Shown here piece by piece: positions 11,033 to 22,409 of a stretch of 64,000 nucleotides of DNA. Source of the stretch: Rhododendron vialii (lineage: Eukaryota; Streptophyta; Magnoliopsida; Ericales; Ericaceae); assembly GCF_030253575.1 (NCBI RefSeq), contig NC_080557.1, forward strand, positions 523,501 through 587,500, given 5' to 3'. Numbering within the stretch: position 1 is the stretch's first letter; the number at the start of each line of letters is the position of its first letter. Made by a program: the position numbers and the translations under genes. Under the pieces are notes generated by a model that saw nothing but the letters and a program-made list of their open reading frames with translations, searched no databases and was not told where the DNA came from.

Positions 11033-13883
11033 TACAGTATATTTCTTGTTTTTCATGCATTGGTTTTAGGCCATCTTTTTCAGGCACAAAACTGGCGCCA
11101 GAGCCATTCACAGTTGTCTTACATTGGTTAGGTCCCCCCATTTTTTAGTACAATGTACGTATGAGGGCAGATTAAGCACAACTCAACTTATCCTGATAGT
11201 TCAATCATACCATTTATTGCAAATGTTGAATTAAAGTCAGAGCAAAGTCATGAATAAATTGGTTTTAAAGGAGTTGATAGAACCTGATCGGTTTTGAATA
11301 TGAGATCTTAAAAAGAGTATATCTTTAATTTCTAAGTCTTGATCACTAGGTTAACCCCTATGCCAAACACGTTCTTTATCTTCACTCTTGCGAATTTTTT
11401 TTTAATTATAACCCCTAGTCACATAATCTTTTAAAAATTGGTAGGAGCTCCTGCTCTCAATTCTCACATTTGAGAATTTTAATATTAGTTTATGATGTAT
11501 TTAAAAAATGCTTTTAGACCCACGCTCCCCTATCCTCACACGAATTATATGTGATTTATGTTAGGTCCTATTCCGCTTTCTCCCAAAACCTTCTTTTTTA
11601 AAAAGAAGGTAATTTCAAACTCAAATATAACGAAAATGAAAATTGATTTTTCAATTTTTTTTCCACCATTTTAAAGATTTCAATAAGACCTATCAAACAA
11701 GATCCATATTGGTAAAAAAATTATTTACTTAAACACATGATTTTTGATCTTGAAATTACTGTACCTTCTTTTTTCCAAAACCTTCCTTTTTTAAAAGTGG
11801 AACGGTATCTTAGAAGCTTTGGTGATAGAGAAGCCTTTTGTTTATGTTTAGTTTGATAACAGAGAATCCTTCTCAGGTTGGTTGGTTCCGCAGAGAACCC
11901 CTTTTCTTCGTGATTTCATAGCATGCAAGTCTCCCTTTCAAGTTAACCTCTCCCAGTAAGCAACCCCTCCCAACTCTGAACTCTCTCTCTCTCTCTCTCT
12001 GCTGTAACTGGTCTGACTGTTAAATACGTAATTCACAACCTGCCTCACGTAATCCAGGCAGGAATAGATACTAGTCAAAATCTACGTAGACAAACAACAG
12101 ACTGGAGAGAGACTTCACACTTAAAAAAACACTTCAAGCCCACGTAAACTAACGTAAATAGTACTCCCTGTTTGAAAGTGTACGTATATTGCTGACTACT
12201 TGGGTCCTACGCTTCTACCTTCACAGTATACGAGGACCACCCACCTACAGATTGAAATTAGTAATCAAAAGTATATTTGAAAATAAAGATTTTTTTGGTG
12301 ACGAAATTGAATGAAGAATTGACATCCGACTTTGTTAAACTTTTTAGGAATTCTTAAAAGTATTTTAAACAAGTTGAAAGACGGTGCACATTTGGCGTAC
12401 ACCATATAGTGGGTACCCATAGTCGGACTCGGCGCAAAATGGAGGAAAACTTCTGGACTTAAATCTGCTTGGGTGAGCATTACGGCCATTTGAGATGGGA
12501 AAATGCGATTGTTTTCTCAACATCTAGGGGTTCATTTTCATTCATTAGGAAACAATAAAAGTGTAAGGTTGATTAGTGAGGTCTTAATGTAAATACATGA
12601 TCTACCATTCCATTGCTTTCAGTAATAGGCAACCCCGAATCTATGCTTTCTGTCTCAATAGGATACCAAATGCTTGGATGCATTTGAAACCTCAAGATGG
12701 CCTGAAGAAAAAATCTTTCCAAGGTTTGATTTGTGTCACCCTAACATAAATAGTCTGTTAATCGATGCACAAACGACCAGGGTTGAACCTGCGCATGGTG
12801 AAATTCACAATCTTTTAACGAGGGTCGACACTTGTTGGGTTGCCTATTTACAACCACTTGTTTCAAAGTCTTTCCTGGTTTCGTATCCTTAAATGCGTGG
12901 GAAGACAAAGACTATTCTACATAAAATAGCCTAATGGTGCAGAACAGAAGGTTGATATGGAAGGAGAAAAGTATGCAAAAGTAGTCAAAAAAATGCAAAA
13001 GACGAGCCACAATCTTTGATGAGATTTAAGGTTCCTCCACAGCATGGAGCCAACAAGGGAATTTGCAGAAAGAGCAACAGAAGCAATAGCGTAAAATCAG
13101 GGGATTTATACTCAGCAAATTTCTATCACCATACACTTGATTCGTTTGACTGAATATATTCTACAAGTACCCAAAAATCAAGAGCCTTTACATAACCACC
13201 ATAAGCTCCAAAACAACAGGGATTCAATGGGCATCTATACCACTTGGATATTCCTAATAACACATTAAGACCACTTTTTAACATAATAGGTCAACATTTG
13301 AAACGAATATATGAGAAAAAGAACCAAGTATCAGAGCATAATTAAAATCCTCCTGACAATATAAAACCATCTTTTATGCTTTAAAGAAAGGAGAATTTAA
13401 AACGAACTCGAACAGCCGAGCGACAACACTCTAATACTATGGTATCACTGTGATACTGCCGAAAAAGAAAATTGGCATCTAGACCAAAGGATATCCTTGG
13501 ATTTTGAGTGTGCATCCGCAGAAACTTAGGTAGAAATGCAGTCAGAAATCAGAATTACAAAACCTCAAACTCCTCTTAACAATAAGTGCTGCTCAAGCCC
13601 AAAAGACAAATTTCATAACTTCCAACCTGAATGTGGTACATCCCTTAAAATAATGGCTAAAAAATAACATGCGCAACATGGAACAGTTTCATGTAAACAC
13701 TTCATATATGTATAGAGTTTGATAGAGTTTGATGGTAGAGTACCAGATACTGTGTCAAAACCAGAATCCAGGGAAAGATGAAAAAGAATCCCATAAGAAA
13801 AGCAAAATAACCACTACATAAAATGCCTAAAAACTGCAAGTGCATTTGATCAGCCTATACAATCTGTATGACAGCCACAACTT

Positions 13884-15055
13884 CTAATCGATTGCAATGA
13901 TGAGAAAACCAACAGATACATACATGAGAAGAACAGGATAGAGTGCAAGAGCTTTCCTCTTTGGGTTCACAGCTGTGCTCATGAATGGGTAAGCAGCCCA
14001 TGAGCTCCAAGCCAACGTCACACAAACGACAATCACCTTCAGTATCACATTGTCGTACAACATGCATACAAGGGCTCCAATATCAAGAGGGACTAGACAG
14101 TAACCCAGAAGACTCAGACTCTGGAAGAAGATTATGTGACCCCCCTGAAACAATTTACATAGACAATTCATGTCAACCCCAAGATTCACAGACTATATGG
14201 GTTTCAAAATTTCCAAGATTCGGAGACTATATGTAGAGATTTCAGAGTTTCTTATCAACACTCTACTCTTCCATTCAAGCAGATCAAAGCATTCAAATTT
14301 CAGCATTCAAATTTCAGCATAAACTAATACTCGACTAATGCATAAATCTACTACCTCATATATACCTATACATACATACATGCATACGTGCGTACATATA
14401 TATAATGCATAAATCTCTCTCTCCCCGTCTGTGGGTATGTACGGGGACGAGGAAGGACTGGGGTTTTGTTAGGATCCGACTGAGGAGACCCAGTCGACCC
14501 GCGAACGAATTTTTCCCCGATCCACCTCCTTTTTTACCTTCATGTCTCTCCCTTTTATCTGAGCCATTGGATGAGATCCAGCGGCTAGGAAGCAAAGTCC
14601 GCATTTTTTTGGTCTAAGGGCGACCTTAGCTATATATTTGTGTATATGTATATAGATATATGTATATAGAGTTAGGTTCCGGTGAGGGATCCCTCATTTT
14701 ATTAAAATGCGGGACTCCCCTTCCCGATTGAATTTCGATGATCCGAGCCGCTTAAAGTTATCAGAACGTGATTTTAAGGGTCCCGGTGAGAAATCAGCAA
14801 AAAAAATGACCGGGAAGGGCTTCATCCGAGCAACTTTCATTGAACAGTTCAAAAAAAACTGCTCGGATGACGCCCTTCCCGGTCATTTTTTTTGCTGATT
14901 TCTCGTGAGGACCCTTAAAATTACGTTCTGCACACATTGAACGGTTCGGATTTTCAAAATTTGATCGGGAAATGAAAGTCCCTCATTTTAACAAAATGAG
15001 GGATCCCTCACTTGAAAATTCCTCTATGTATATATGTATATAGACAGATAGATAC

Positions 15056-15141
<86 letters not shown>

Positions 15142-17741
15142 ACCAGAAGTAGTACATTCAACGTGAGAATCACAGCGCCAGCAGCAAGTAGTGCAAATGC
15201 AACAGCAAAAACCTCAGACTGGAAGATAAATGAAAAGCATCAAAAAGCGATCAGTGCCATACATACTAGGCTCAGTATGAAGTACCAGTGAAGTCAAAGA
15301 GAGACAACAGTAACAGTACTCCTTAAGAGTAACAGAAGCAGTATGAAAGAAAGATCACAATCCTTCGATCCACCAACAAGGCGTGCTACACGCACTAAGA
15401 TCATACAAGGTGTATAATCTGTCAATTTTTATCCCTTTTTCAATACCATGCATGGCAAGGAGATCTTCAACTAGTGCATGATGGGCAAAAAGAAGAAAAA
15501 CAAGCAAAAAAGAAGTTACTCACACAAGTAAATCTACTCTGCCTCAAAAACAAGCTTCCGAAACATTCTACCATTCCCTTTAGCGGAGAACACTTACCAT
15601 GTTTGCATATGGATTGTTAAACCAAACAAAAGACAGACAAATCTTGGTTAGCAAATTTTCTCTTTTTCTCAATAGATCTCGGTTTGGTTCTAGAAGTAGG
15701 CTTCACATTAATATATTCCAAAAGGCAGGCCTACCAATTCTGACCGTATTCAGATTTAGAAGTTTGGGCAAATAAAGGACAAGGAAGGGAACAAGTAATT
15801 CTCACATTGCAAAGATTGCATAGAAAGAGCGAATGGGCTACATATTGAGCATCACAAAGGGAGAAAGGCCCCAGAGCTTTCTTCCCCAACTAAAATTGGG
15901 AGGAAAAACTAAGGAAATGGGATGAGCTAGTGTCAATGATACTCCAGTCCCAACTGCCAACTATATCTCTTAATTCGTAAGAAGGAAATGATTCAGTTGA
16001 TCAAATGTTATCTATTCAACTCTAGAACCTCCTCCTCCTGTCCTCCCTTTGCAATGATTGTCTAATCAAACAACAGTCATTGTTGAAATAGTAGCAACAA
16101 CAATAGCAGCAATAACAACACCCATGAAAAATCAATAGATTTTCTATCGAGAGTTACAACGGATTTTTCCGCTCCTCCGAGAGTTTCCTTGCAAGCCCAT
16201 GACCACCGATGCTTCTAGGAGAATCCATCATTGCCTCTCATACCCACTTGTTGGGAGTCCGATCCGCCTTGAGATTTTCCCATGTGCGCGTAGGCCCGAT
16301 CCTTTGGGGAGTATCTACCGAGTCCAAATCACATCACCTAAGTTAGGGCATCCATACTCCACAAGAGCCACCTTGCTGCAGGCCACCTGTCGCATGCACT
16401 AGGAATTGTCCTGCTACATCGAGAGTAACAATGGATTTTTCCACTCCTCCGAGAGTCTCCGTGCAAGCTCACAACCACCGATGCTTCCAGGAGAATCTGC
16501 CCATATATTGTCAGCCATCGGCTCTCAAACCACTTGTTAGGAGTCTGATCCGCTGTGAGTTATTTCCCGGTTGCGCATAGGCCAATCTATTGGGGAGTAT
16601 CCATGGAATCCACAGCCCCACCACATCATCCGGACTCAATGTACATTGGATGACCCATATCCACTTAAGATCCAATTGTATATTAAGATCCAACTGTTTT
16701 TCTATTCATCCGATATGGGACTCAATCTTTCACATATGTTCCTAACACTTTCGTCGCTGAAATCCGCTGCAATCAGTCTATAGCTTTAATAAGCTACGAG
16801 TGTCAACACTATAGTCTCGACAAACAACAACACAAATTGAACAAATAAATCTTTCTCAAAAACACCCATCCTGAATCTTTCACACTTTATGGTAACGCAA
16901 CTATCGTAGCAACTCTGCCTATATGGATTGGTTTTGAGAAACAACGTACAGACTGAACAAGTCTTTCTAATATCAGACACCTGCCTACAATCTTAGCAGC
17001 AAACACTTCTATCCTTGAGTTTCATCAACAAATATGTGTTGACTTACTAAACAAGATCTCCAAACAATAATGTGCAGAAAAGCGATCTCCAAAACATAAA
17101 AATGAATCACCGAATTACCCAATTGGCAAGAATGAAAGAGCATATAAACTTGGATAAGAAACTACAAGACATACACATATATAAAAACATACAGACAGAT
17201 TGGAGTAATATGCATTAAAAAGGGTATACTTGTGTTTGACCTTCTTAACAGATGCAGACCAGGAGAGAACGAGGCCAAGGAAGACAATGAAGAGGAACGG
17301 GCCCCACAGATCCCAATCCCTCAACGCCTTCCCCGGATCCTCCCGATACGGATTCGGAAACACGACCAGCTTCAAATTGCTAACGATCCTCGATAGATCT
17401 CTCTTCACCGTGTCCCACACGGGCTCCGTCAACGTGTTCGGAGGCGACCCGAAGCCCGAGGCCCCAATACTCTCACCGGATCTCGGCGGGGGAGGAGGCG
17501 GAGCTGACGCGGCCGGCGGAACCGGGGTGGGTTTCTGGTGGGAGGCGGGCGGCGGCGGCGGGGGTAGATTCGAGGGGATGAAGGGGGAGGAGGAGACGGG
17601 GATGCGGGGCGGGCTTGGTGGGCGGGCGGGTAGGACGGTGGCTTGGGGGTTTGATTGAAGGGTGGAGTGGATGAGGTTCTCGATCTCGTCGATGTCGGAC
17701 TGGGATGTGGAGTGGAGGGGTATTGTGTCGCCGTGTGACAT
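13884..17741 (-). CDS. YIP4: Yip1-domain protein, YIP4-like
   Basis: Three exons on the minus strand: 17741-17241, 15218-15144 and 14144-13884, all phase 0 with GT-AG borders, giving 278 residues, close to Arabidopsis YIP4a/b. The N-terminal part (about 1-110) is a soluble, proline-rich tail. It is followed by the conserved block SEPVWDTV-like (here [12 protein letters not shown]), then [24 protein letters not shown] split over the exon 1 end, and about five hydrophobic segments (exon 1 end, [14 protein letters not shown] in exon 2, most of exon 3). Yip1 proteins work in Golgi/TGN traffic; Arabidopsis YIP4 acts with ECHIDNA at the TGN in secreting wall polysaccharides. Both introns carry repeats: a tandem duplication in intron 1, and a foldback element plus GA microsatellite in intron 2. 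A GA/CT run lies about 80 bp upstream of the ATG. Exon borders are inferred from frame and family fit. Confidence 0.92.
14673..15030. mobile_element. Foldback MITE in YIP4 intron 2
   Basis: Near-perfect long palindrome. The arms begin TGAGGGATCCCTCATTTT and contain 'gatccgagccg', 'aacgtgattttaagggt', 'gagaaatcagc' and 'gaccgggaagggcttcatcc', mirrored around a short loop near 14850. No TSD is clear because it sits in TATG-rich repeats. The same arm sequence occurs at 1005-1190 and 25364-26075. Confidence 0.8.
15058..15139. repeat. (GA)n microsatellite at intron 2 donor of YIP4
   Basis: About 40 GA units ending four bases before the exon 2/intron 2 border (15144), so on the coding strand a CT run begins right after the donor site. 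Confidence 0.95.
16145..16700. repeat. Tandem duplication of ~275 bp in YIP4 intron 1
   Basis: Two diverged copies share 'ggatttttccgctcctccg', 'accaccgatgcttc', 'aggagaatc', 'cacttgttgggagtc', 'gatccgc' and 'ttggggagtatc'. The first starts near 16145 and the second near 16419. The downstream 'gatatgggactcaatctttc' resembles the tails of dispersed plant repeats, but I cannot assign a family. Confidence 0.75.
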
Positions 17742-18044
17742 TTTTCAGAGGTTTTATTTTGCTGAGGAAATTGGGGGATCTGAGAGAACTTTTACCGGGG
17801 AATTGATGTCAGAGGGGAGAGAGAGAGAGAGAGGAAGAAGAAGAAGAAGAAGAAGAAGGAAATGGGGGTTCGGTTGTTTGGGTCGGGTCGTGTTCGCGCG
17901 ACGCAGCCCTAGATCTCCTGAAACGTTGCCGCGAAGTTATGGGTAATTCTGATATAACCCCTATACTATTGCTCAATGTTACAAAGGAACCTAAGCTTTT
18001 AGAAATTTCAATTAAACTCCTAATTCTTTTGGATCACCATTTAA

Positions 18045-18720
18045 GAGCATCTCCTTTTGACAATTTAGCACATTTTTACTGTCGGATTTTATGCAGTTAA
18101 CATGAAGTTTTAAGTTTTGATGCGCCTTTGACTCTTTAAAAACTTAACATTGTCAGTGGCTAAATTCACAAGGGTGTGGGCTGGATAATTGACAAAAAAA
18201 AAAAAAAAAAAAATTAAAACCACATTTATTTACGTCCATATCCTTGTGAGTGTTGGTGTGTACTTGAATGTGTAAGTGAGTGTGGCTGTAGAATGACATA
18301 ATTGACAAGGAAATAGTTTTTGCATGTAAAGGGAGAGGAGAGGAGAGGAGCGGAGAGACAAACAAGTTAGGAGTAAGAAAAGTACATCTATTTGTAAGTT
18401 CCCTTTTATTTTACCACACATTTTAGTTATTCGGCTGGAGCATCACCATCCCTTTTTCAGAACATCTTCTTAAAAAATAAATACTTATTTTATATTTTCA
18501 AACTCAAAAATAATGTAAATAAAAAATAATTTTTTTTGCACCGTATAAAAGATCTCGACAAGATTTATCAAATAAGATTCATATTGCTAGAAAAATTATT
18601 TGTACAAACACATTATTTTTGACCTTGAAATTGCCCTTCTAAAAAATAAGTACGTATTTTTAGTTCCGGAATAGGGCCTAACTAACACACAATCGGTTTT
18701 TAAGTCAAATGGAGATGCTC
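18045..18720. mobile_element. MITE with TAA target duplication
   Basis: Flanked by TAA (18042-18044 and 18721-18723). Inverted ends GAGCATCTCCTTTTGA and, complemented, GAGCATCTCCATTTGA differ at one of 16 positions. 676 bp, no coding. The right half contains 'caagatttatcaaataagat', related to sequence near 11690 and 38240. PIF/Harbinger-like by TSD. Confidence 0.75.
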
Positions 18721-18765
18721 TAAGCTCCCCATACATGTCAACTACCGTCAAGGTGCTGTTCCCCT

Positions 18766-19087
18766 AACACTTTTAGAAAAAGTGCACGTTTTGTCCTTAC
18801 TCAAATTTTTTCGCGTTTATTAGTTTTGCGCCATTTTTTGTGAATTATTGATGAAAAAATAATTTTTTTGACCTTTACCAAATGTTTCAGGAAATAACCA
18901 CTTTTAAGCAAAATAAAAAAGTCAACTCTTTTTGCCAAAATATTTGGGTAAAGGTAAAAAAAATTTACTTTTCCGATATGTCTCGTCGAGACGAATCAAT
19001 AATCCATAAAAATTTAGCACAAAAATAATAAACACAAAAAAAAAGAAGACAAAATGTGCACTTTCTTCTAAAAGTGCAAAAAGTGTT
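18766..19087. mobile_element. Foldback element
   Basis: Inverted arms: 'aacacttttagaaaaagtgc' on the left and 'gcactttcttctaaaagtgc' plus 'aaaaagtgtt' on the right. Inner AT-rich sequence is also partly complementary. Confidence 0.6.
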
Positions 19088-19331
19088 GGTGGAATGAATG
19101 GGTCTAAGTTCCATACGAACCAGACCTTCCTAGTTCCTACAGAGTACTGTCTGAGATGAAAACTCCAAGGAGGAATCGATTTTGGGCTCCCAATGTCGGG
19201 CCCAAAAAAGAGCCCGGATTCTTTCAACACATATAAGCTAGATCTATCTTTAAGCTAGCCGTAGAAGTTAAATCCAAGGGATCCAATACGCTGGGGCAGT
19301 GGGGCTCAGATGAACTAAGGAGCTACATATG

Positions 19332-20129
19332 TGTGGGGTGAATTCCACTTAAATCATTTCTTCCTTTTGTTGAACGGTGTGGGTGTTTGTCGTGTCCGAA
19401 GAGGTTTTCGCCTAATCTAGAGAGGTTTCTACCGAGCCATGAGAGGTTGCCACCGAGATTGGTACCTGCAAACTGGAGGGAGGTATACCTCCGGGAAGAA
19501 GCTCCGACGAGCAAGTACCTGCAAACCGGAGGGGGGTGTACATCCGGAAAGAGGTTCCGACGAGCAAGTCAGTATGTAGAAGAAGAAGAAGAATGAATGA
19601 ATTTTTCTTAGGAAGAGAGTTGTGAAGAAGATCTCTCTTAAACCTTGAGAAGTAGTCCTCTATTTATAGGCAAGGCTTGGAGTGCTGAACTGGTAAGCCG
19701 TACACCCACGTGTATATTGTACTTTTCGGATGACGTCATATGTCAAGAGATTTGCTTTATCACACCTGTCCTCCACTTGTTAAAAGAATCTTCTAGAAGC
19801 TTCTAAACCGACTTTAGATATTTGTTAGATCTTTCAGAGAGTAAAATTCAGTCAAACGTTACAACAAGTGTCGAATGTTAAGGAAATGACCATCAAACGT
19901 TAGGGAAAGACCACTTAACATCAGGGAAACGACCTCCTAACGTTGGGGAAAAACCACCTAACATTGGGAAATATCTGCCGAACGTTAGGGGATTGGCCGC
20001 CGAGCATTAAGCTTCTTGTAGCTCTCGATGCGAATGGGTCCACAGAGTGATCAACGTATCTATAGCGAATACTAAATTGGTCTGCGACCCTCTGGACGTT
20101 CCGAACCCCTGGATATTTCGGCCCCTACA
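19332..20129 (+). mobile_element. Solo LTR (fossil LTR retrotransposon)
   Basis: 798-bp segment beginning TGTGGGGTGAATTCC and ending GGCCCCTACA, flanked on both sides by the 5-bp repeat ATATG (19327-19331, 20130-20134). The TG...CA termini, 5-bp TSD, absence of internal genes and an LTR-like 'ctctatttatagg' element near 19660 fit a solo LTR left by recombination. The 'ccgacgagcaagtcagta' segment is typical of plant Gypsy LTRs, so the family is a guess. The intact TSD argues against great age. Confidence 0.75.
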
Positions 20130-20713
20130 ATATGTATAATGTCTACTTCTAGAGATTCCAAGGTTTTGACCCTATCAGAGTATAAGGTATTGCTTTTGAT
20201 AATCACACTGGCACGTCCTTTAATCAAACTAAAAGACCACTGACAGGTTGTTCAGTGGTGACCTGGTTCGAGAAGGATTAGATTCGAGTTCTCATAGTTT
20301 TATTGAGGTTAAACATACTCATAATATCACTCACGTATCCTAACCTATATTCAGCGGAATTCTCTGCAAATAGTGATGTGCTGTGACGGAACAATATTCC
20401 AATGTGAATACAATACTTGCACTTCCATTTTGTCGCCCCAAAAAAATTCAAACTAAAATACCACAAGTGCATAAATTATTTTGCTACAAATAACTACTAT
20501 ATGTTATATAGATAACAAATATAAATTCCTTGATCAGCGGTTACTTACAATCATTGATAACTCAAATATTGTTCCCGGCACATGTTTTCGTGATCTTTTG
20601 CATTAGAATTCTATATGTGAAATTACTCACATTTTCTTTTCAACAGGACCACTGTGTCCCTGACCCACCCATGGAAAATAGTATTCTTTCTATTTTGAAC
20701 ATATGGAAAATAG

Positions 20714-20715
<2 letters not shown>

Positions 20716-20796
<81 letters not shown>

Positions 20797-20798
20797 GT
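20716..20798. repeat. (GA)n microsatellite
   Basis: About 40 GA units with one GGA interruption, some 450 bp upstream of the first XTH start. Confidence 0.95.
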
Positions 20799-21121
20799 GT
20801 AGTGGGAATAAGCTGCCATGCAGTTAGAAAGAACAGGTCTGCCAACTCAAACCAAACCGCGTGTTTTGTGGCTCACCCACTCTTTCTTTATTGGCGGTGT
20901 GTGGGCTTTGGTTGGGAGAAATTGCCAACCCCAAATTTGGTTTGTTTAATGCCAATTTATTCCCCTCATCCAGCTGTTCTTCATTACTACAACGTCAATT
21001 CCTTCAACAATAACACTGAAACGTATGAATTCATCCATTACTCTCACCTTCCCATGCACATTCCCTCCCTTAATTAGTTTATTACTCAGTCCCACTTTTT
21101 GGCCCATTACTTCTTCACACC

Positions 21122-21130
21122 TATATAAAT
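21122..21130 (+). promoter_or_regulatory. TATA box of first XTH gene
   Basis: TATATAAAT 113 bp before the ATG, followed by a C/A-rich leader. Confidence 0.65.
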
Positions 21131-21242
21131 CCCACCATTGCAACTCATATTCTCACTCCAAAACACAATCAAATACACCTTCTCAGTTTCTCTCACTTAA
21201 AAAAAAAAACCCCTCCACTCAAAAACACCTCTCACCAAGCAA

Positions 21243-22409
21243 ATGGCTTCTTCTTCTTCTTCTTCTTCTTCTTCTTTAAGAGTTTCAGCATTGTTGCTTG
21301 TGATGTCTATTGTGAGTGGTTCAGCAATGGTTGTCTCCGCTGGTAATTTCTACCAAGACATGGACATCACATGGGGCAACGGCCGAGGTCAGATACTCGA
21401 CAACGGCGGCCTTCTCACTCTTTCACTCGACAACTTCTCTGGCTCTGGCTTCCAATCCAAGAATCAATACCTCTTTGGGAAATTGGATATGCAACTCAAG
21501 CTCATCCCCGGAAACTCTGCTGGCACCGTCACCACCTATTATGTACGTATCTTTATTGTTCCTATGTAGTATATAGTACTGCGATTCGCATAATTTGTTT
21601 TCCCAATTATATTAGCTCTAACATATCTGGGTTTATTAATGCAGTTATCCTCACAAGGATCAACCCATGACGAGATAGACATGGAATTCCTGGGGAATTT
21701 GAGTGGTGATCCTTACATTCTCCACACCAATGTCTTTAGTCAAGGAAAGGGAAACAGAGAGCAACAATTCTACCTGTGGTTCGACCCAACTGCAGATTTC
21801 CACACCTACTCCATCCTTTGGAACCCACAAAACATCATGTAAGTACCCTACACGCAAGATATATATAATAGTCTACAGAAACACAATTTCCATTGACCAA
21901 AATTGATCTAGAACGACGCGGCAAGGCATTGGACTTCGTCAAATCACCATCTTTTCCTAATAGTCTAAATTTTGTACTAATAATTCATTTGATTTTCTGG
22001 TCTCAATTTCAGATTTTCAGTAGATGGGATACCCATTAGACAGTTCAAGAATGAGGAGTCAAATGGTGTTCCATACCCACAATACCAAGCCATGAGGGTA
22101 TACGCAAGCCTGTGGGATGCTGAGGATTGGGCAACAAGGGGTGGGCTTGTGAAGACTGACTGGACGAAAGCCCCGTTCACTGCTTCGTATAAAAACTTCA
22201 GTGCAAACGCTTGCGTTTGGTCTAATGGAGCATCTTCTTGTGGTTCCAGTACCTCTGGGAGTAACAGTAATTCATGGTTATCAGAACAGTTGGACGACGC
22301 GACCCAAGGCCAGATGAAATGGGTGCAGAACAACTACATGATTTACAATTACTGCACTGATACCAAGAGGTTCCCCCAAGGCTTGCCTCAGGAATGCAGC
22401 ATGTCCTAA
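21243..22409 (+). CDS. XTH: Xyloglucan endotransglucosylase/hydrolase (first copy)
   Basis: Exons 21243-21542, 21645-21838 and 22013-22409 give 296 residues, the usual XTH length. A signal peptide opens with a nine-serine run followed by a hydrophobic core, and the mature protein starts near [12 protein letters not shown]. The GH16 catalytic motif HDEIDMEF (108-115) carries nucleophile E110 and acid/base E114; the usual sequence is DEIDFEF, so M replaces F. The N-glycosylation site NLS (118-120) follows directly, as in the family. C-terminal XET domain cysteines are present ([29 protein letters not shown]). XTHs cut and rejoin xyloglucan in the apoplast during wall expansion. The sequence looks like the TCH4/XTH22-25 group. 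It is in tandem with a second copy 2 kb downstream. Confidence 0.95.

Larger units (their letters stand above)
6957..13883. other. Long intergenic region, no gene recognised
   Basis: AT-rich sequence with a TAA-flanked MITE, a Stowaway element, a foldback, tandem duplications and microsatellites (listed separately). The part nearest 13883 probably includes the 3' UTR of the YIP4-like gene. No open frame resembles a known protein. Confidence 0.55.
17742..21242. other. Intergenic region between YIP4 and the XTH cluster
   Basis: The first ~100 bp hold the CT-rich leader of YIP4. Beyond that are a TAA-flanked MITE, a foldback, a solo LTR and a long GA run, listed separately. The last ~120 bp are the XTH promoter and leader. 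No further gene is seen. Confidence 0.6.

Noticed and set aside
17230-17946. Plus-strand frames opposite YIP4 exon 1 and leader
   Set aside because: Antisense shadows of the proline-rich tail and CT leader.
20703-21077. 124-residue frame starting in the GA repeat
   Set aside because: Its first third is Arg-Glu repeat from the microsatellite, and the rest runs through the XTH promoter.
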